Origin: Pithys albifrons albifrons
Lineage: Eukaryota > Chordata > Aves > Passeriformes > Thamnophilidae
NCBI RefSeq assembly: GCF_047495875.1
Contig: NC_092458.1
Coordinates: 109,603,727-109,667,726 of the forward strand
Length of the DNA stretch: 64,000 nt
Direction of reading: 5' to 3'
Every line of letters begins with the position of its first letter. The first letter of the stretch is position 1. The notes under the pieces were generated by a model that saw only the letters and a program-made list of their open reading frames with translations, did not search any database and was not told the origin of the DNA. Below, one piece after another: positions 27,041 to 34,787 of the stretch. The position numbers and the translations under genes are program-made.

Positions 27041-27727
27041 TGTTGTAGTTTGGGATTATTATGTAAATTCTCTCCCCTGCCACTTAACTGCCCAGGCCAG
27101 CGGTTAACAAAAGAAGCAGTTAACTGTGATCGCTGGGGTGGGGGCAGGTTTGTCTCTTTTGGTTTTTTTTTTTGGATACTCTCCTCAGTCTTGGCTCGGC
27201 GGAAGGGGGGAGTGGGGACTCCAAGGAGGCAGGCTGCCCTGCTGGTTACTGCTGGGGTTTTTCCCTGGCTGTCTTGCCGCTGCCTACTTCGGACCACCTT
27301 TTCCTGCCGTGCTGCTGCCTGCCTTGGATTTGCTGCTGGTTGCTCGTACCTTTCTGCTTCTTGGACGGGGAACACAGGGGGAAGAGACTGAGTCCATCTG
27401 AAAGCCCACTGCTCGTCTGTTTCGCTGGAGAGGGACTGAAACTCACTCTGCAGCCAGCCAGGCTGTGACAAGGACACTTAAGTATAACCTTTTCTCCCGG
27501 AGGAAAACCTGCTGGGTTTTGTTGTTGTTTTTTTTTTCTCTTATGGTGTTGGGGAAGTGGGTTGCACTAGTCTGTTTACATATATATATATATATATATA
27601 GCAGTTATCCTTCTTGTATTAAAATTCCTTTTCTTAAATTTGATAAAGAGTGGTGTGATTATTGTGGAGGAGGCCCCTCCCCTGCTTGTGGGTAAAACAT
27701 TTTGGTTTTTCCCCTCAAACCCAGACA
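27041..27727 (+). mobile_element. 5' LTR of outer provirus
   Basis: It begins TGTTGTAGTTTGGG and ends CCTCAAACCCAGACA, with TG...CA termini. Compared line by line with the 3' LTR (39512-40198) it has the same 687-bp length and I saw no differences, including the T-run near 27530 and the TA microsatellite near 27579-27600. A variant polyadenylation signal ATTAAA lies at 27618-27623 before a GT-rich stretch, placing R/U5 in the last ~100 bp. The TATA box could not be fixed. Short open frames inside the LTR are repeated in both copies and are not genes. Confidence 0.93.
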
Positions 27728-27732
27728 TTTCT

Positions 27733-27752
27733 TGGCGCCCAACGTGTGGGGC
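27733..27752 (+). promoter_or_regulatory. Primer-binding site of outer provirus, 2-nt insertion
   Basis: The site starts 5 nt after the LTR with TGGCGCCCAACGTG and continues TGGGGC. The canonical tRNA-Lys-1,2 primer-binding site is TGGCGCCCAACGTGGGGC, so this copy carries an extra TG/GT, probably a slippage duplication. The inner provirus has the perfect 18-nt form. Confidence 0.85.
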
Positions 27753-27790
27753 TTGTAAACAAAGAAGGATAACTGCTATTTTGTGGCACC

Positions 27791-27966
27791 ATGTGGGTCT
27801 TGAGCTTAGGGTTCATCAGGACCATCCTGTATAATATATTGGCTTTTTGTTGGTACAAATTCATGCCAAAAGGAGCGGCAGGTTTAAGTCTTATCAACAA
27901 ATCAATGAGCAAAACTCAAATAGCCGCAATTATTATTGAGTTCTTACTCTGGATTTATGGTGCCAT
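27791..27966 (+). pseudogene. gag, 5' part of outer provirus (split by insertion)
   Basis: The first ATG after the primer-binding site opens 58 codons plus two bases before the inner provirus interrupts. The residues are strongly hydrophobic (segments around 1-20 and 45-58), as in the inner copy's Gag N-terminus. Counting one copy of the CCAT duplication, this piece plus 34792-36232 totals 1617 nt, a multiple of three with no premature stop, so the split frame is otherwise undamaged. As it stands, the frame runs a few codons into the inner LTR and stops, so no normal Gag can be made from this locus. Confidence 0.75.
27963..27966. repeat. Inner provirus target-site duplication, left copy
   Basis: CCAT here matches CCAT at 34788-34791 on the other side of the inner provirus. 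The 4-bp length is supported by the outer gag frame, which stays in phase only if exactly four bases were duplicated. Confidence 0.8.
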
Positions 27967-28595
27967 TGTGCTGGTTTGAAGGTGAACCAGCAAGGGAAAA
28001 TGAACTCACCACGAGAGAGATTATAAGTCAGAGCTAAAATTTAATAATAATATTATTATAACAACACTGACACACAAGGGAAATTGCTTTCAACTCACAA
28101 TACCCCAGCAGTATAACCCAGTGTCCTGGGGCACAAACCCAAGGGGGTTTGTTTGCCCTTGTGCTGAGACCCCTGTGGTTCCCCCAAGTCCAGAGCAAAA
28201 GGAAAAGGAAAACCTGTTGGTGCAGGCGAGGGCTGTGGTCTGGGCGAGAACGGTGATCTCCTGCTGTCGAGGTCCTGCTGCTGCTCTGGATCCGACAAGA
28301 AGTACCCGAGGTCTTCTTACCCACCACTTATGTACCCTCAGGGAGCACTCAGTCCCTCCCCCTGGGCGGGGACTCACACAATGGGTGATTGACTCTGGGA
28401 GCCAGGGGGTGTTGAGCTGTTGATGGCCCATTAGCAGCTCCGCCCCCCTCAGGCTGGGTGTGAAGGTGATAATGGCTCCCTGGGCAGCTGCTGCTAATGG
28501 TCCATTGTCCTTGGGGAATGAATAGAGGGGGTAGAATACACAGCTTTGATCACCCACACACAGGGTTAGCTGGTCCCTCCTGCTGAACTAGGACA
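27967..28595 (-). mobile_element. 3' LTR of inner provirus
   Basis: In its own orientation it begins TGTCCTAGTTCAGC and ends CCTTCAAACCAGCACA. It is 629 bp, identical in length to the 34159-34787 copy. By eye it differs from it at 28250, 28467, 28507, 28554 and 28556. An ATTAAA polyadenylation-type signal lies at 28040-28045 on the minus strand. Confidence 0.92.
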
Positions 28596-28609
28596 TTATC
28601 CACCCCTTA
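28596..28609 (-). promoter_or_regulatory. Polypurine tract of inner provirus
   Basis: On the minus strand, TAAGGGGTGGATAA directly precedes the 3' LTR. The outer provirus has nearly the same tract (39498-39511). It primes plus-strand DNA synthesis. Confidence 0.85.
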
Positions 28610-28688
28610 TTCTACTCCATCTAGTCATTCCCAAATTAATCCCCTTTTTACCTATACATATATATATATACATATATGCAATGAAACA
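28610..28688 (-). other. Short spacer between pol and LTR of inner provirus
   Basis: With the polypurine tract, only 93 bp separate the pol stop from the LTR. An AT microsatellite-like stretch lies at about 28660-28680. This leaves no room for an envelope gene. Confidence 0.7.
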
Positions 28689-31600
28689 TTACAAACTCTT
28701 CTCGCTCAAAATTAGGTCCCCTTGTGGTACACAACGTGTTTCTCCATCTTTTTGCATTACCCACCAAGTGCAACCAGGTCCTTGAGCAAAGACAATCCCT
28801 CGGATGGGTTTGCCTTTGTTTGAGGTGGGACTAACCCAAACAGTCTTTCCTAACATACCTCTCATATGGACCACAGGGACTTTATCTCCATCTACAGTAT
28901 TCAAGAGTTCTGATTGGGCAGGGCCAGCTCGATTGATGGAGCCCCGAGTGTTGACCAACCAGGTGGCCTTTGCCAAATGCAGCTCCCAGTGTTTGAAAGT
29001 TCCCCCACCCAACGCCTTCAAGGTTGTTTTCAGCAGTCCATTACATCGCTCAACTTTCCCAGCAGCTGGAGCATGGTAGGGGATATGATACACCCACTCA
29101 ATGCCGTGCTCTCTGGCCCAGGTGTCTATGAGGCTGTTCTTGAAGTGGGTGCCGTTGTCAGACTCTATTCTCTCTGGGGTGCCGTGTCTCCACAGGACTT
29201 GTTTCTCAAGGCCCAGGATGGTATTCCGGGCAGTGGCGTGAGATACGGGGTATGTTTCCAGCCATCCAGTGGTTGCCTCTACCATGGTCAGCACATAGCG
29301 CTTGCCTTGGCGTGTTTGGGGAAGTGTGATGTAATCAACTTGCCAGGCTTCCCCATACCTGTATTTCGACCACCGTCCACCATACCATAGAGGCTTCACC
29401 CGCTTGGCCTGCTTGATGGCAGCACATGTGTCACAGTCGTGGATAACCTGTGAGACACTGTCCATGGTTAGATCCACCCCTCGGTCACGAGCCCATCTGT
29501 ATGTCGCATCTCTGCCTTGATGACCAGAGGCATCATGGGCCCATCGGGCTAGAAACAATTCACCTTTATGCTGCCAATCCAGATCTACCTGAGAGACTTC
29601 AATCTTGGCAGCTCGATCCACCTGCTCGTTGTTACGATGCTCCTCATTAGCCCGGCTCTTGGGTACATGAGCATCTACGTGACGGACCTTCACACTCAGC
29701 TTCTCTACCCGGGCAGCGATGTCCTGCCACATCTCAGCCGCCCAGATGGGTTTCCCTTTGCGCTGCCAGCCGGCCTTTCTCCAGCGCTCCAGCCATCCCC
29801 ACAGAGCATTGGCCACCATCCACGAGTCAGTGTAAAGGTAGAGTCTTGGCCACTTCTCTCGTTCGGCGATATCCAAAGCCAGCTGAACAGCTTTCAGCTC
29901 TGCAACCTGACTTGATCCACCTTGTCCTTCAGTCGCTTCTGCAACTCGACGTGTAGGACTCCATACAGCTGCTTTCCATTTCCGGCTTGTCCCTACAATG
30001 CGGCAAGAGCCATCTGTGAAGAGAGCATATCGCTTCTCCTCTTCTGGTAGCTGGTTATATGGTGGAGCCTCCTCAGCTCGTGTCACCTGCTCCTCTTCTT
30101 CTTCAGAGGACAATCCGAAACTCTCACCTTCCGGCCAGTTGGTGATGATTTCCAAAATCCCAGGGCGATTAGGATTCCCTATCCGGGTTCGCTGCGTGAT
30201 CAGAGCGATCCACTTACTCCATGTGGCATCAGTGGCGTGATGGGTAGAAGGAGCTTTTCCTTTGAACATCCAGCCCAACACTGGTAGTCGGGGTGCCAGG
30301 ATGAGCTGTGCCTCAGTGCCAATCACTTCTGAGGCAGCTCGAACTCCTTCATAAGCTGCCAGGATCTCTTTCTCAGTTGGGGTGTAGCTGGCCTCAGATC
30401 CTTTGTATCCCCGACTCCAGAATCCCAGCAGTCGTCCTCGAGTCTCCCCAGGTACTTTCTGCCAGAGGCTCCAGGATGGGCCATTCTCCCCGGCTGCAGT
30501 GTAGAGCACATTCTTCACATCCTGTCCTGTCCTGACTGGCCCAAGGGCTACTGCATGGGTAATCTCCTGTTTAATCTGCTCAAAGGCTTGTTGTTGTTCA
30601 GGGCCCCACTGGAAATCATTTTTCTTCCGTGTCACAAGGTAGAGAGGGCTTACAATCTGACTGTACTCAGGGATATGCATCCTCCAAAAGCCCACGGCGC
30701 CTAGGAAAGCCTGAGTTTCCTTCTTGCTGGTCGGTGGGGACATAGCTGCTATTTTGTTGATCACCTCTGTTGGAATCTGACGACGCCCGTCTTGCCACTT
30801 CACTCCTAGGAACTGAATTTCCTGAGCAGGTCCCTTGACCTTACTTCGTTTAATGGCAAAACCAGCTCTTAGGAGAATCTGGATTATCTTCTTTCCTTTC
30901 TCAAAAACCTCCCCTGCTGTGTTCCCCCATACAATGATGTCATCGATGTACTGTAGATGTTCTGGAGCCTCACCCTTTTCCAATGCAGTCTGGATCAGTC
31001 CATGGCAAATGGTGGGACTGTGTTTCCACCCCTGGGGCAGTCGATTCCAGGTGTACTGCACCCCCTTCCAGGTGAAAGCGAACTGCGGCCTGCACTCTGC
31101 TGCCAACGGAATGGAGAAAAAGGCATTGGCAATGTCGATGGTGGCATACCACTTGGCTGCCTTGGACTCCAGCTCATACTGAAGCTCCAGCATGTCCGGC
31201 ACAGCGGCACTCAGGGGGGGTGTGACCTCATTGAGACCACGGTAATCCACCGTCAGCCTCCACTCTCCACTGGACTTTCGTACTGGCCATATTGGGCTAT
31301 TAAAGGGTGAGTGAGTCTTGCTGACCACCCCTTGGCTCTCCAGCTCACGAATCATCTTGTGTATGGGGGTCACAGAGTCTCGGTCAGTGCGGTATTGCCG
31401 ACGGTGCACTGTGGCTGTGGCCAGCGGTACCAATTGTTCTTCAACTTTCAGCAGTCCTACAGCAGAAGGGTCCTCTGAAAGGCCAGGCAAGGTGCTCAGC
31501 TGTCTGATTTCCTCTGTTTCCACAGCAGCTATGCCAAAGGCCCAACGCAGTCCCTTTGGGTCTTTGAAATATCCATTCCTCAGGTAGTCTATGCCAAGGA

Positions 31601-31829
31601 TACACGGGGCTTCTGGACCAGTCACAATGGGGTGTCTATGCCATTCCTTGCCAGTCAAGCTGACTTCAGCTTCCAGTACAGTCAGCTGTTGGGATCCCCC
31701 TGTTACCCCAGAAATAGAGATGGATTCTGCCCCGACGTATCCTGATGGCATCAACGTGCATTGTGCGCCAGTGTCCACTAAAGCTTTGTATTTCTGTGGG
31801 TCTGATGAGCCAGGCCACCGAATCCACAC
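28689..31829 (-). CDS. pro-pol of inner provirus (protease, RT, RNase H, integrase)
   Basis: An open frame of 1046 codons counted from a GTG at 31829. It has no start codon of its own and continues in frame from gag through the UAG at 31884-31886. Protease: DTGA at residues 19-22 and the ILGID motif at 77-81. RT: first Asp at 232, LPQG at 264-267, YIDD at 294-297. A degenerate RNase H-like connection domain spans about 430-560. RNase H: D606 in TDGSC, E644, D668, D738. Integrase: zinc site H765/H770/C799/C802, then D832, D891 and E927 with D-35-E spacing. No frameshift or stop. No dUTPase and no env were seen. All catalytic residues I could check are present, so activity is plausible but unproven. 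Confidence 0.93.
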   Translation of the reverse strand: MWIRWPGSSDPQKYKALVDTGAQCTLMPSGYVGAESISISGVTGGSQQLTVLEAEVSLTGKEWHRHPIVTGPEAPCILGIDYLRNGYFKDPKGLRWAFGIAAVETEEIRQLSTLPGLSEDPSAVGLLKVEEQLVPLATATVHRRQYRTDRDSVTPIHKMIRELESQGVVSKTHSPFNSPIWPVRKSSGEWRLTVDYRGLNEVTPPLSAAVPDMLELQYELESKAAKWYATIDIANAFFSIPLAAECRPQFAFTWKGVQYTWNRLPQGWKHSPTICHGLIQTALEKGEAPEHLQYIDDIIVWGNTAGEVFEKGKKIIQILLRAGFAIKRSKVKGPAQEIQFLGVKWQDGRRQIPTEVINKIAAMSPPTSKKETQAFLGAVGFWRMHIPEYSQIVSPLYLVTRKKNDFQWGPEQQQAFEQIKQEITHAVALGPVRTGQDVKNVLYTAAGENGPSWSLWQKVPGETRGRLLGFWSRGYKGSEASYTPTEKEILAAYEGVRAASEVIGTEAQLILAPRLPVLGWMFKGKAPSTHHATDATWSKWIALITQRTRIGNPNRPGILEIITNWPEGESFGLSSEEEEEQVTRAEEAPPYNQLPEEEKRYALFTDGSCRIVGTSRKWKAAVWSPTRRVAEATEGQGGSSQVAELKAVQLALDIAEREKWPRLYLYTDSWMVANALWGWLERWRKAGWQRKGKPIWAAEMWQDIAARVEKLSVKVRHVDAHVPKSRANEEHRNNEQVDRAAKIEVSQVDLDWQHKGELFLARWAHDASGHQGRDATYRWARDRGVDLTMDSVSQVIHDCDTCAAIKQAKRVKPLWYGGRWSKYRYGEAWQVDYITLPQTRQGKRYVLTMVEATTGWLETYPVSHATARNTILGLEKQVLWRHGTPERIESDNGTHFKNSLIDTWAREHGIEWVYHIPYHAPAAGKVERCNGLLKTTLKALGGGTFKHWELHLAKATWLVNTRGSINRAGPAQSELLNTVDGDKVPVVHMRGMLGKTVWVSPTSNKGKPIRGIVFAQGPGCTWWVMQKDGETRCVPQGDLILSEKSL

Positions 31830-31886
31830 AGTCCAATAAACCCGATTGTCCCTCTCCTCTACCTGGCTAGAGGCAGGGCCCCCCTA
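31809..31886 (-). promoter_or_regulatory. gag-pol UAG readthrough site with predicted pseudoknot (inner)
   Basis: The gag UAG (31884-31886) is followed in frame by pro-pol with no other stop. After 9 nt there is a hairpin with stem CCTCTA/TAGAGG (31868-31873 and 31856-31861) and loop GCCAGG (31862-31867). The loop is complementary over 6 nt to CCTGGC at 31809-31814. The arrangement of UAG, short spacer and pseudoknot resembles gammaretroviral readthrough signals. The same design is seen in the outer provirus. Confidence 0.65.
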
Positions 31887-34070
31887 GTTCTGGTCATGGT
31901 ATTCACTGCGCTCTCCCTGTGAATATGACCGGGAGGTTCCTTCAAGAGGATCGGGCATAACATCATCATTCCTATACTGTCTGGAGCCTTGCCCACGAGA
32001 GACCGGAGCAGCCTTCAACCTTGAAGAATTCCCTGTGTTAGTTGTGCCTCTTTGCAATTCACGTACCCGAGCTGCTAAGGAAGAGGTGGGTTTCCCATCC
32101 CACTTTCTCATATCTTCTCCATGCTCATGGAGGGAAAACCACAGATTGCCGCGTGGAGTGTACCCTTTCTCCTTAGCTGGAAGACGCCTGCTTCTGATGG
32201 CGGAGACTCTTGTTTGTTCTGGAGAGATATGGAAGAGTCCTTCCTTAATCTTCTCTTCCAGTTCAGCCAGTTTTGTTTCCACAGCTGAGACATGGGCTCG
32301 TAATGGAGCAGTGACAGTGTCTTCATAAATCCTGAGTTTGCTGACCAGTGCGCCCACCTTGTCTTCTCCCTCTCTCCACTGCAATGTTGCAAGGTAGCGA
32401 GAATACATTTCTGGCCCAAGTCGTGCAAATTTTAACCACATCTGGGATGTGCACTGGACACCATCTGGACTTTTAGGGAATCTCTCATCCTCTGAAAAGA
32501 TTATCTCCAGTACGGCTAATTCCCTTAAGCACCGGATACCTTGTTCCATCGTGTTCCACTGTCCTTGCTGTACGTGGAGGTCCTCCTTACAAAGATATCT
32601 CTCCCTCACGCTTGACAACAGTCGCCGCCAGAGGCTGAGAGTTTCCTGTCTCTTTCCAATGCCCTGATCAATGACAACATCTCGAGACAGGGATCCCAGC
32701 TGCCTTGCCTCACTCCCATCTAGAATGGTATCATTGGCTGCAGCATCCCAGATTCGAAGTAGCCAGGTCAAGATGGACTCATTTGCCTGTCGTGTGAACT
32801 CTCTCCGGAGCTCACGCAGCTCTCCCAGGGATAGGGACCGGGTGATTATTTCTGGCTCCATTTCTTCTGCTTGAGATGAAGGTCCTGACTCTTCCTCGTC
32901 ATGCACTATACGAACTGATTTGGTCTTTGATTTTCTTTTCTGGACAGGGGCAACTGCTATCGGTTTCTGTTGTCCTTCTGGCTCCTCCATGGTTTGTGTG
33001 GACATGGTGCTGGTTGATGTATCTCTCTTCCTCTCTGGCTCAGTCATGGTCTGGGTGGACATGGCGCTAGTTGATGTATCTCTCTTCCTCTCTGGCTCAG
33101 TCATGGTTTGGGTGGACATGGCGCTAGTTGATGTATCTCTCTTCCTCTCTGGCTCAGTCATGGTTTGGGTGGACATGGCGCTAGTTGATGTATCTCTCTT
33201 CCTCTCTGGCTCAGTCATGGTTTGGGTGGACATGGCGCTAGTTGATGTATCTCTCTTCCTCTCTGGCTCAGTCATGGTTTGGGTGGACATGGCGCTAGTT
33301 GATGTATCTCTCTTCCTCTCTGGCTCAGTCATGGTCTGGGTGGACATGGTGCCTGTGGATTTGCTCCTTTTCTCCTCCTCCTGATGATGCTGTACCACAC
33401 CAAGCAGTGTGCGGTAGGCAGTGGCCAGGGCCCAGCAGGTTGCTGTGAGCTGCACATCTCTGGGACTACCAGAGCATCTTCCTTTCACATAGCTTAGCAT
33501 TTTGGCAGGGTCCTGCAGTTGTTCCGGGGTGAATTTCCAGATCATTTGAGGAGAGAAGGTCTCCAAATACTGGCCCATATCTTCCCACTTCCCGTGCCAC
33601 TCAACATCATCCGCTCCCAGGGCAGGCCTCCAGCAAGTCTCCTTAGAGAGCCCAGTTCTGACCCTAAACATGGTGTATACAGTACAGAGGAGACAAAGCA
33701 ACACTAACAGCAAGATTATGCTGTCCCTAACATCAAAAGGAAGCTCAATATTTTCAATGATTGTTGTAGCAGAGGTGAAAAGGTGGAAGTAACCATCTCC
33801 GCCTGTTTTCCCCACAGTCTGGGTGCTATTTTTAATGAGACCCCAGAGGTAACAACCCAAACCAGGACAGGCAGACCAGACTGAATATACATTCACAATG
33901 AAATTCATTGCTTCTGATGTTATGACAACATAAACATAGTATATTAATAAAGCAATTTTGATCCTTCTCCCTGGTATTAAAGAGAGCATCAAAATAGGCA
34001 CATGGTTCCCCATGTGTCGAAATATGAACAGGCCCAGATACACCATCCACATGAATACATCAAGCAACAT
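31884..34070 (-). CDS. gag of inner provirus
   Basis: The first usable ATG is at 34068-34070, giving 728 residues ending at UAG; the frame is open further upstream, but only through the primer-binding site. Residues 1-135 carry several hydrophobic segments (about 7-17, 24-33, 38-50, 57-79 and 117-135) with an N-S-T sequon at 81-83. A charged/aromatic block follows (about 150-235), then six near-perfect 19-residue repeats (about 243-356) rich in S, T, M and charged residues. A basic QKRKSKTK stretch and an acidic stretch come next, then a helical capsid-like region (about 415-620). The C-terminus is basic and polar. No CCHC zinc knuckle is visible. It would be the structural particle protein. 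The membrane-like N-terminus is unusual for Gag, whose usual membrane anchor is a myristoylated or basic MA domain. Confidence 0.88.
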   Translation of the reverse strand: MLLDVFMWMVYLGLFIFRHMGNHVPILMLSLIPGRRIKIALLIYYVYVVITSEAMNFIVNVYSVWSACPGLGCYLWGLIKNSTQTVGKTGGDGYFHLFTSATTIIENIELPFDVRDSIILLLVLLCLLCTVYTMFRVRTGLSKETCWRPALGADDVEWHGKWEDMGQYLETFSPQMIWKFTPEQLQDPAKMLSYVKGRCSGSPRDVQLTATCWALATAYRTLLGVVQHHQEEEKRSKSTGTMSTQTMTEPERKRDTSTSAMSTQTMTEPERKRDTSTSAMSTQTMTEPERKRDTSTSAMSTQTMTEPERKRDTSTSAMSTQTMTEPERKRDTSTSAMSTQTMTEPERKRDTSTSTMSTQTMEEPEGQQKPIAVAPVQKRKSKTKSVRIVHDEEESGPSSQAEEMEPEIITRSLSLGELRELRREFTRQANESILTWLLRIWDAAANDTILDGSEARQLGSLSRDVVIDQGIGKRQETLSLWRRLLSSVRERYLCKEDLHVQQGQWNTMEQGIRCLRELAVLEIIFSEDERFPKSPDGVQCTSQMWLKFARLGPEMYSRYLATLQWREGEDKVGALVSKLRIYEDTVTAPLRAHVSAVETKLAELEEKIKEGLFHISPEQTRVSAIRSRRLPAKEKGYTPRGNLWFSLHEHGEDMRKWDGKPTSSLAARVRELQRGTTNTGNSSRLKAAPVSRGQGSRQYRNDDVMPDPLEGTSRSYSQGERSEYHDQN
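33004..33345 (-). repeat. Six tandem 57-bp repeats inside inner gag
   Basis: Units at 33004-33060, 33061-33117, 33118-33174, 33175-33231, 33232-33288 and 33289-33345 are nearly identical. Differences are confined to a few positions in the two end units. Each encodes 19 residues in gag, so copy number can change without breaking the frame. A diverged partial unit follows on the C-terminal side. The near identity implies recent expansion or homogenisation. Confidence 0.93.
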
Positions 34071-34135
34071 GGTAGTCAGGGAGTTTCTGTACCCAAATAC
34101 ACAAAATGAAATTGTAGTTCTGACTTCTCTCTCGT

Positions 34136-34153
34136 GCCCCACGTTGGGCGCCA
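34136..34153 (-). promoter_or_regulatory. Primer-binding site of inner provirus
   Basis: On the minus strand this reads TGGCGCCCAACGTGGGGC, an exact 18-nt match to the 3' end complement of tRNA-Lys-1,2. It lies 5 nt from the LTR, the same spacing as in the outer element. Confidence 0.92.
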
Positions 34154-34158
34154 AAAGA

Positions 34159-34787
34159 TGTGCTGGTTTGAAGGTGAACCAGCAAGGGAAAATGAACTCA
34201 CCACGAGAGAGATTATAAGTCAGAGCTAAAATTTAATAATAATATTATTATAACAACACTGACACACAAGGGAAATTGCTTTCAACTCACAATACCCCAG
34301 CAGTATAACCCAGTGTCCTGGGGCACAAACCCAAGGGGGTTTGTTTGCCCTTGTGCTGAGACCCCTGTGGTTCCCCCAAGTCCAGAGCAAAAGGAAAAGG
34401 AAAACCTGTTGGTGCAGGCGAGGGCTGTGGTCTGGGCGAGAGCGGTGATCTCCTGCTGTCGAGGTCCTGCTGCTGCTCTGGATCCGACAAGAAGTACCCG
34501 AGGTCTTCTTACCCACCACTTATGTACCCTCAGGGAGCACTCAGTCCCTCCCCCTGGGCGGGGACTCACACAATGGGTGATTGACTCTGGGAGCCAGGGG
34601 GTGTTGAGCTGTTGATGGCCCATTAGCAGCTCCGCCCCCCTCAGGCTGGGTGTGAAGGCGATAATGGCTCCCTGGGCAGCTGCTGCTAATGGTCCATTAT
34701 CCTTGGGGAATGAATAGAGGGGGTAGAATACACAGCTTTGATCACTCCCACACAGGGTTAGCTGGTCCCTCCTGCTGAACTAGGACA
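34159..34787 (-). mobile_element. 5' LTR of inner provirus
   Basis: A 629-bp LTR with TG...CA ends, matching 27967-28595 at all but five positions. In its own orientation it drives the inner gag-pol. It sits directly against the CCAT duplication at 34788-34791, after which the outer gag resumes. Confidence 0.92.

Larger units (their letters stand above)
27967..34787 (-). mobile_element. Inner minus-strand provirus (complete, env-less)
   Basis: A complete 6.8-kb provirus lies antisense inside the outer gag: LTR 34159-34787 (5' in its own orientation), perfect primer-binding site, gag, in-frame UAG, pro-pol, polypurine tract and LTR 27967-28595 (3'). Its internal proteins are close relatives of the outer provirus (11 differences in the first 100 Pol residues), but its LTRs are largely different in sequence. 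All major frames are open. It is a candidate source of functional Gag and Pol. Confidence 0.93.

Noticed and set aside
27037..27477. Open frames of 60-150 codons within the outer LTRs, repeated at 39442-39948
   Set aside because: They are present identically in both LTR copies on both strands, reflecting GC-rich stop-poor LTR sequence rather than genes.
28034..28557. Open frames within the inner LTRs, repeated at 34226-34623
   Set aside because: Same reasoning: LTR sequence with low stop density. Both strands are open and there is no protein family resemblance.
32920..33384. 154-codon plus-strand frame with hydrophobic repeats opposite inner gag
   Set aside because: It is the antisense of the 57-bp repeat array. 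Because 57 is a multiple of three, any stop-free frame repeats open. It has no independent support.
34071..34154. Upstream extension of inner gag into the primer-binding site
   Set aside because: The extension starts at a TTG inside the tRNA primer site. The first ATG at 34068-34070 is the sensible start and aligns with the outer gag ATG region.
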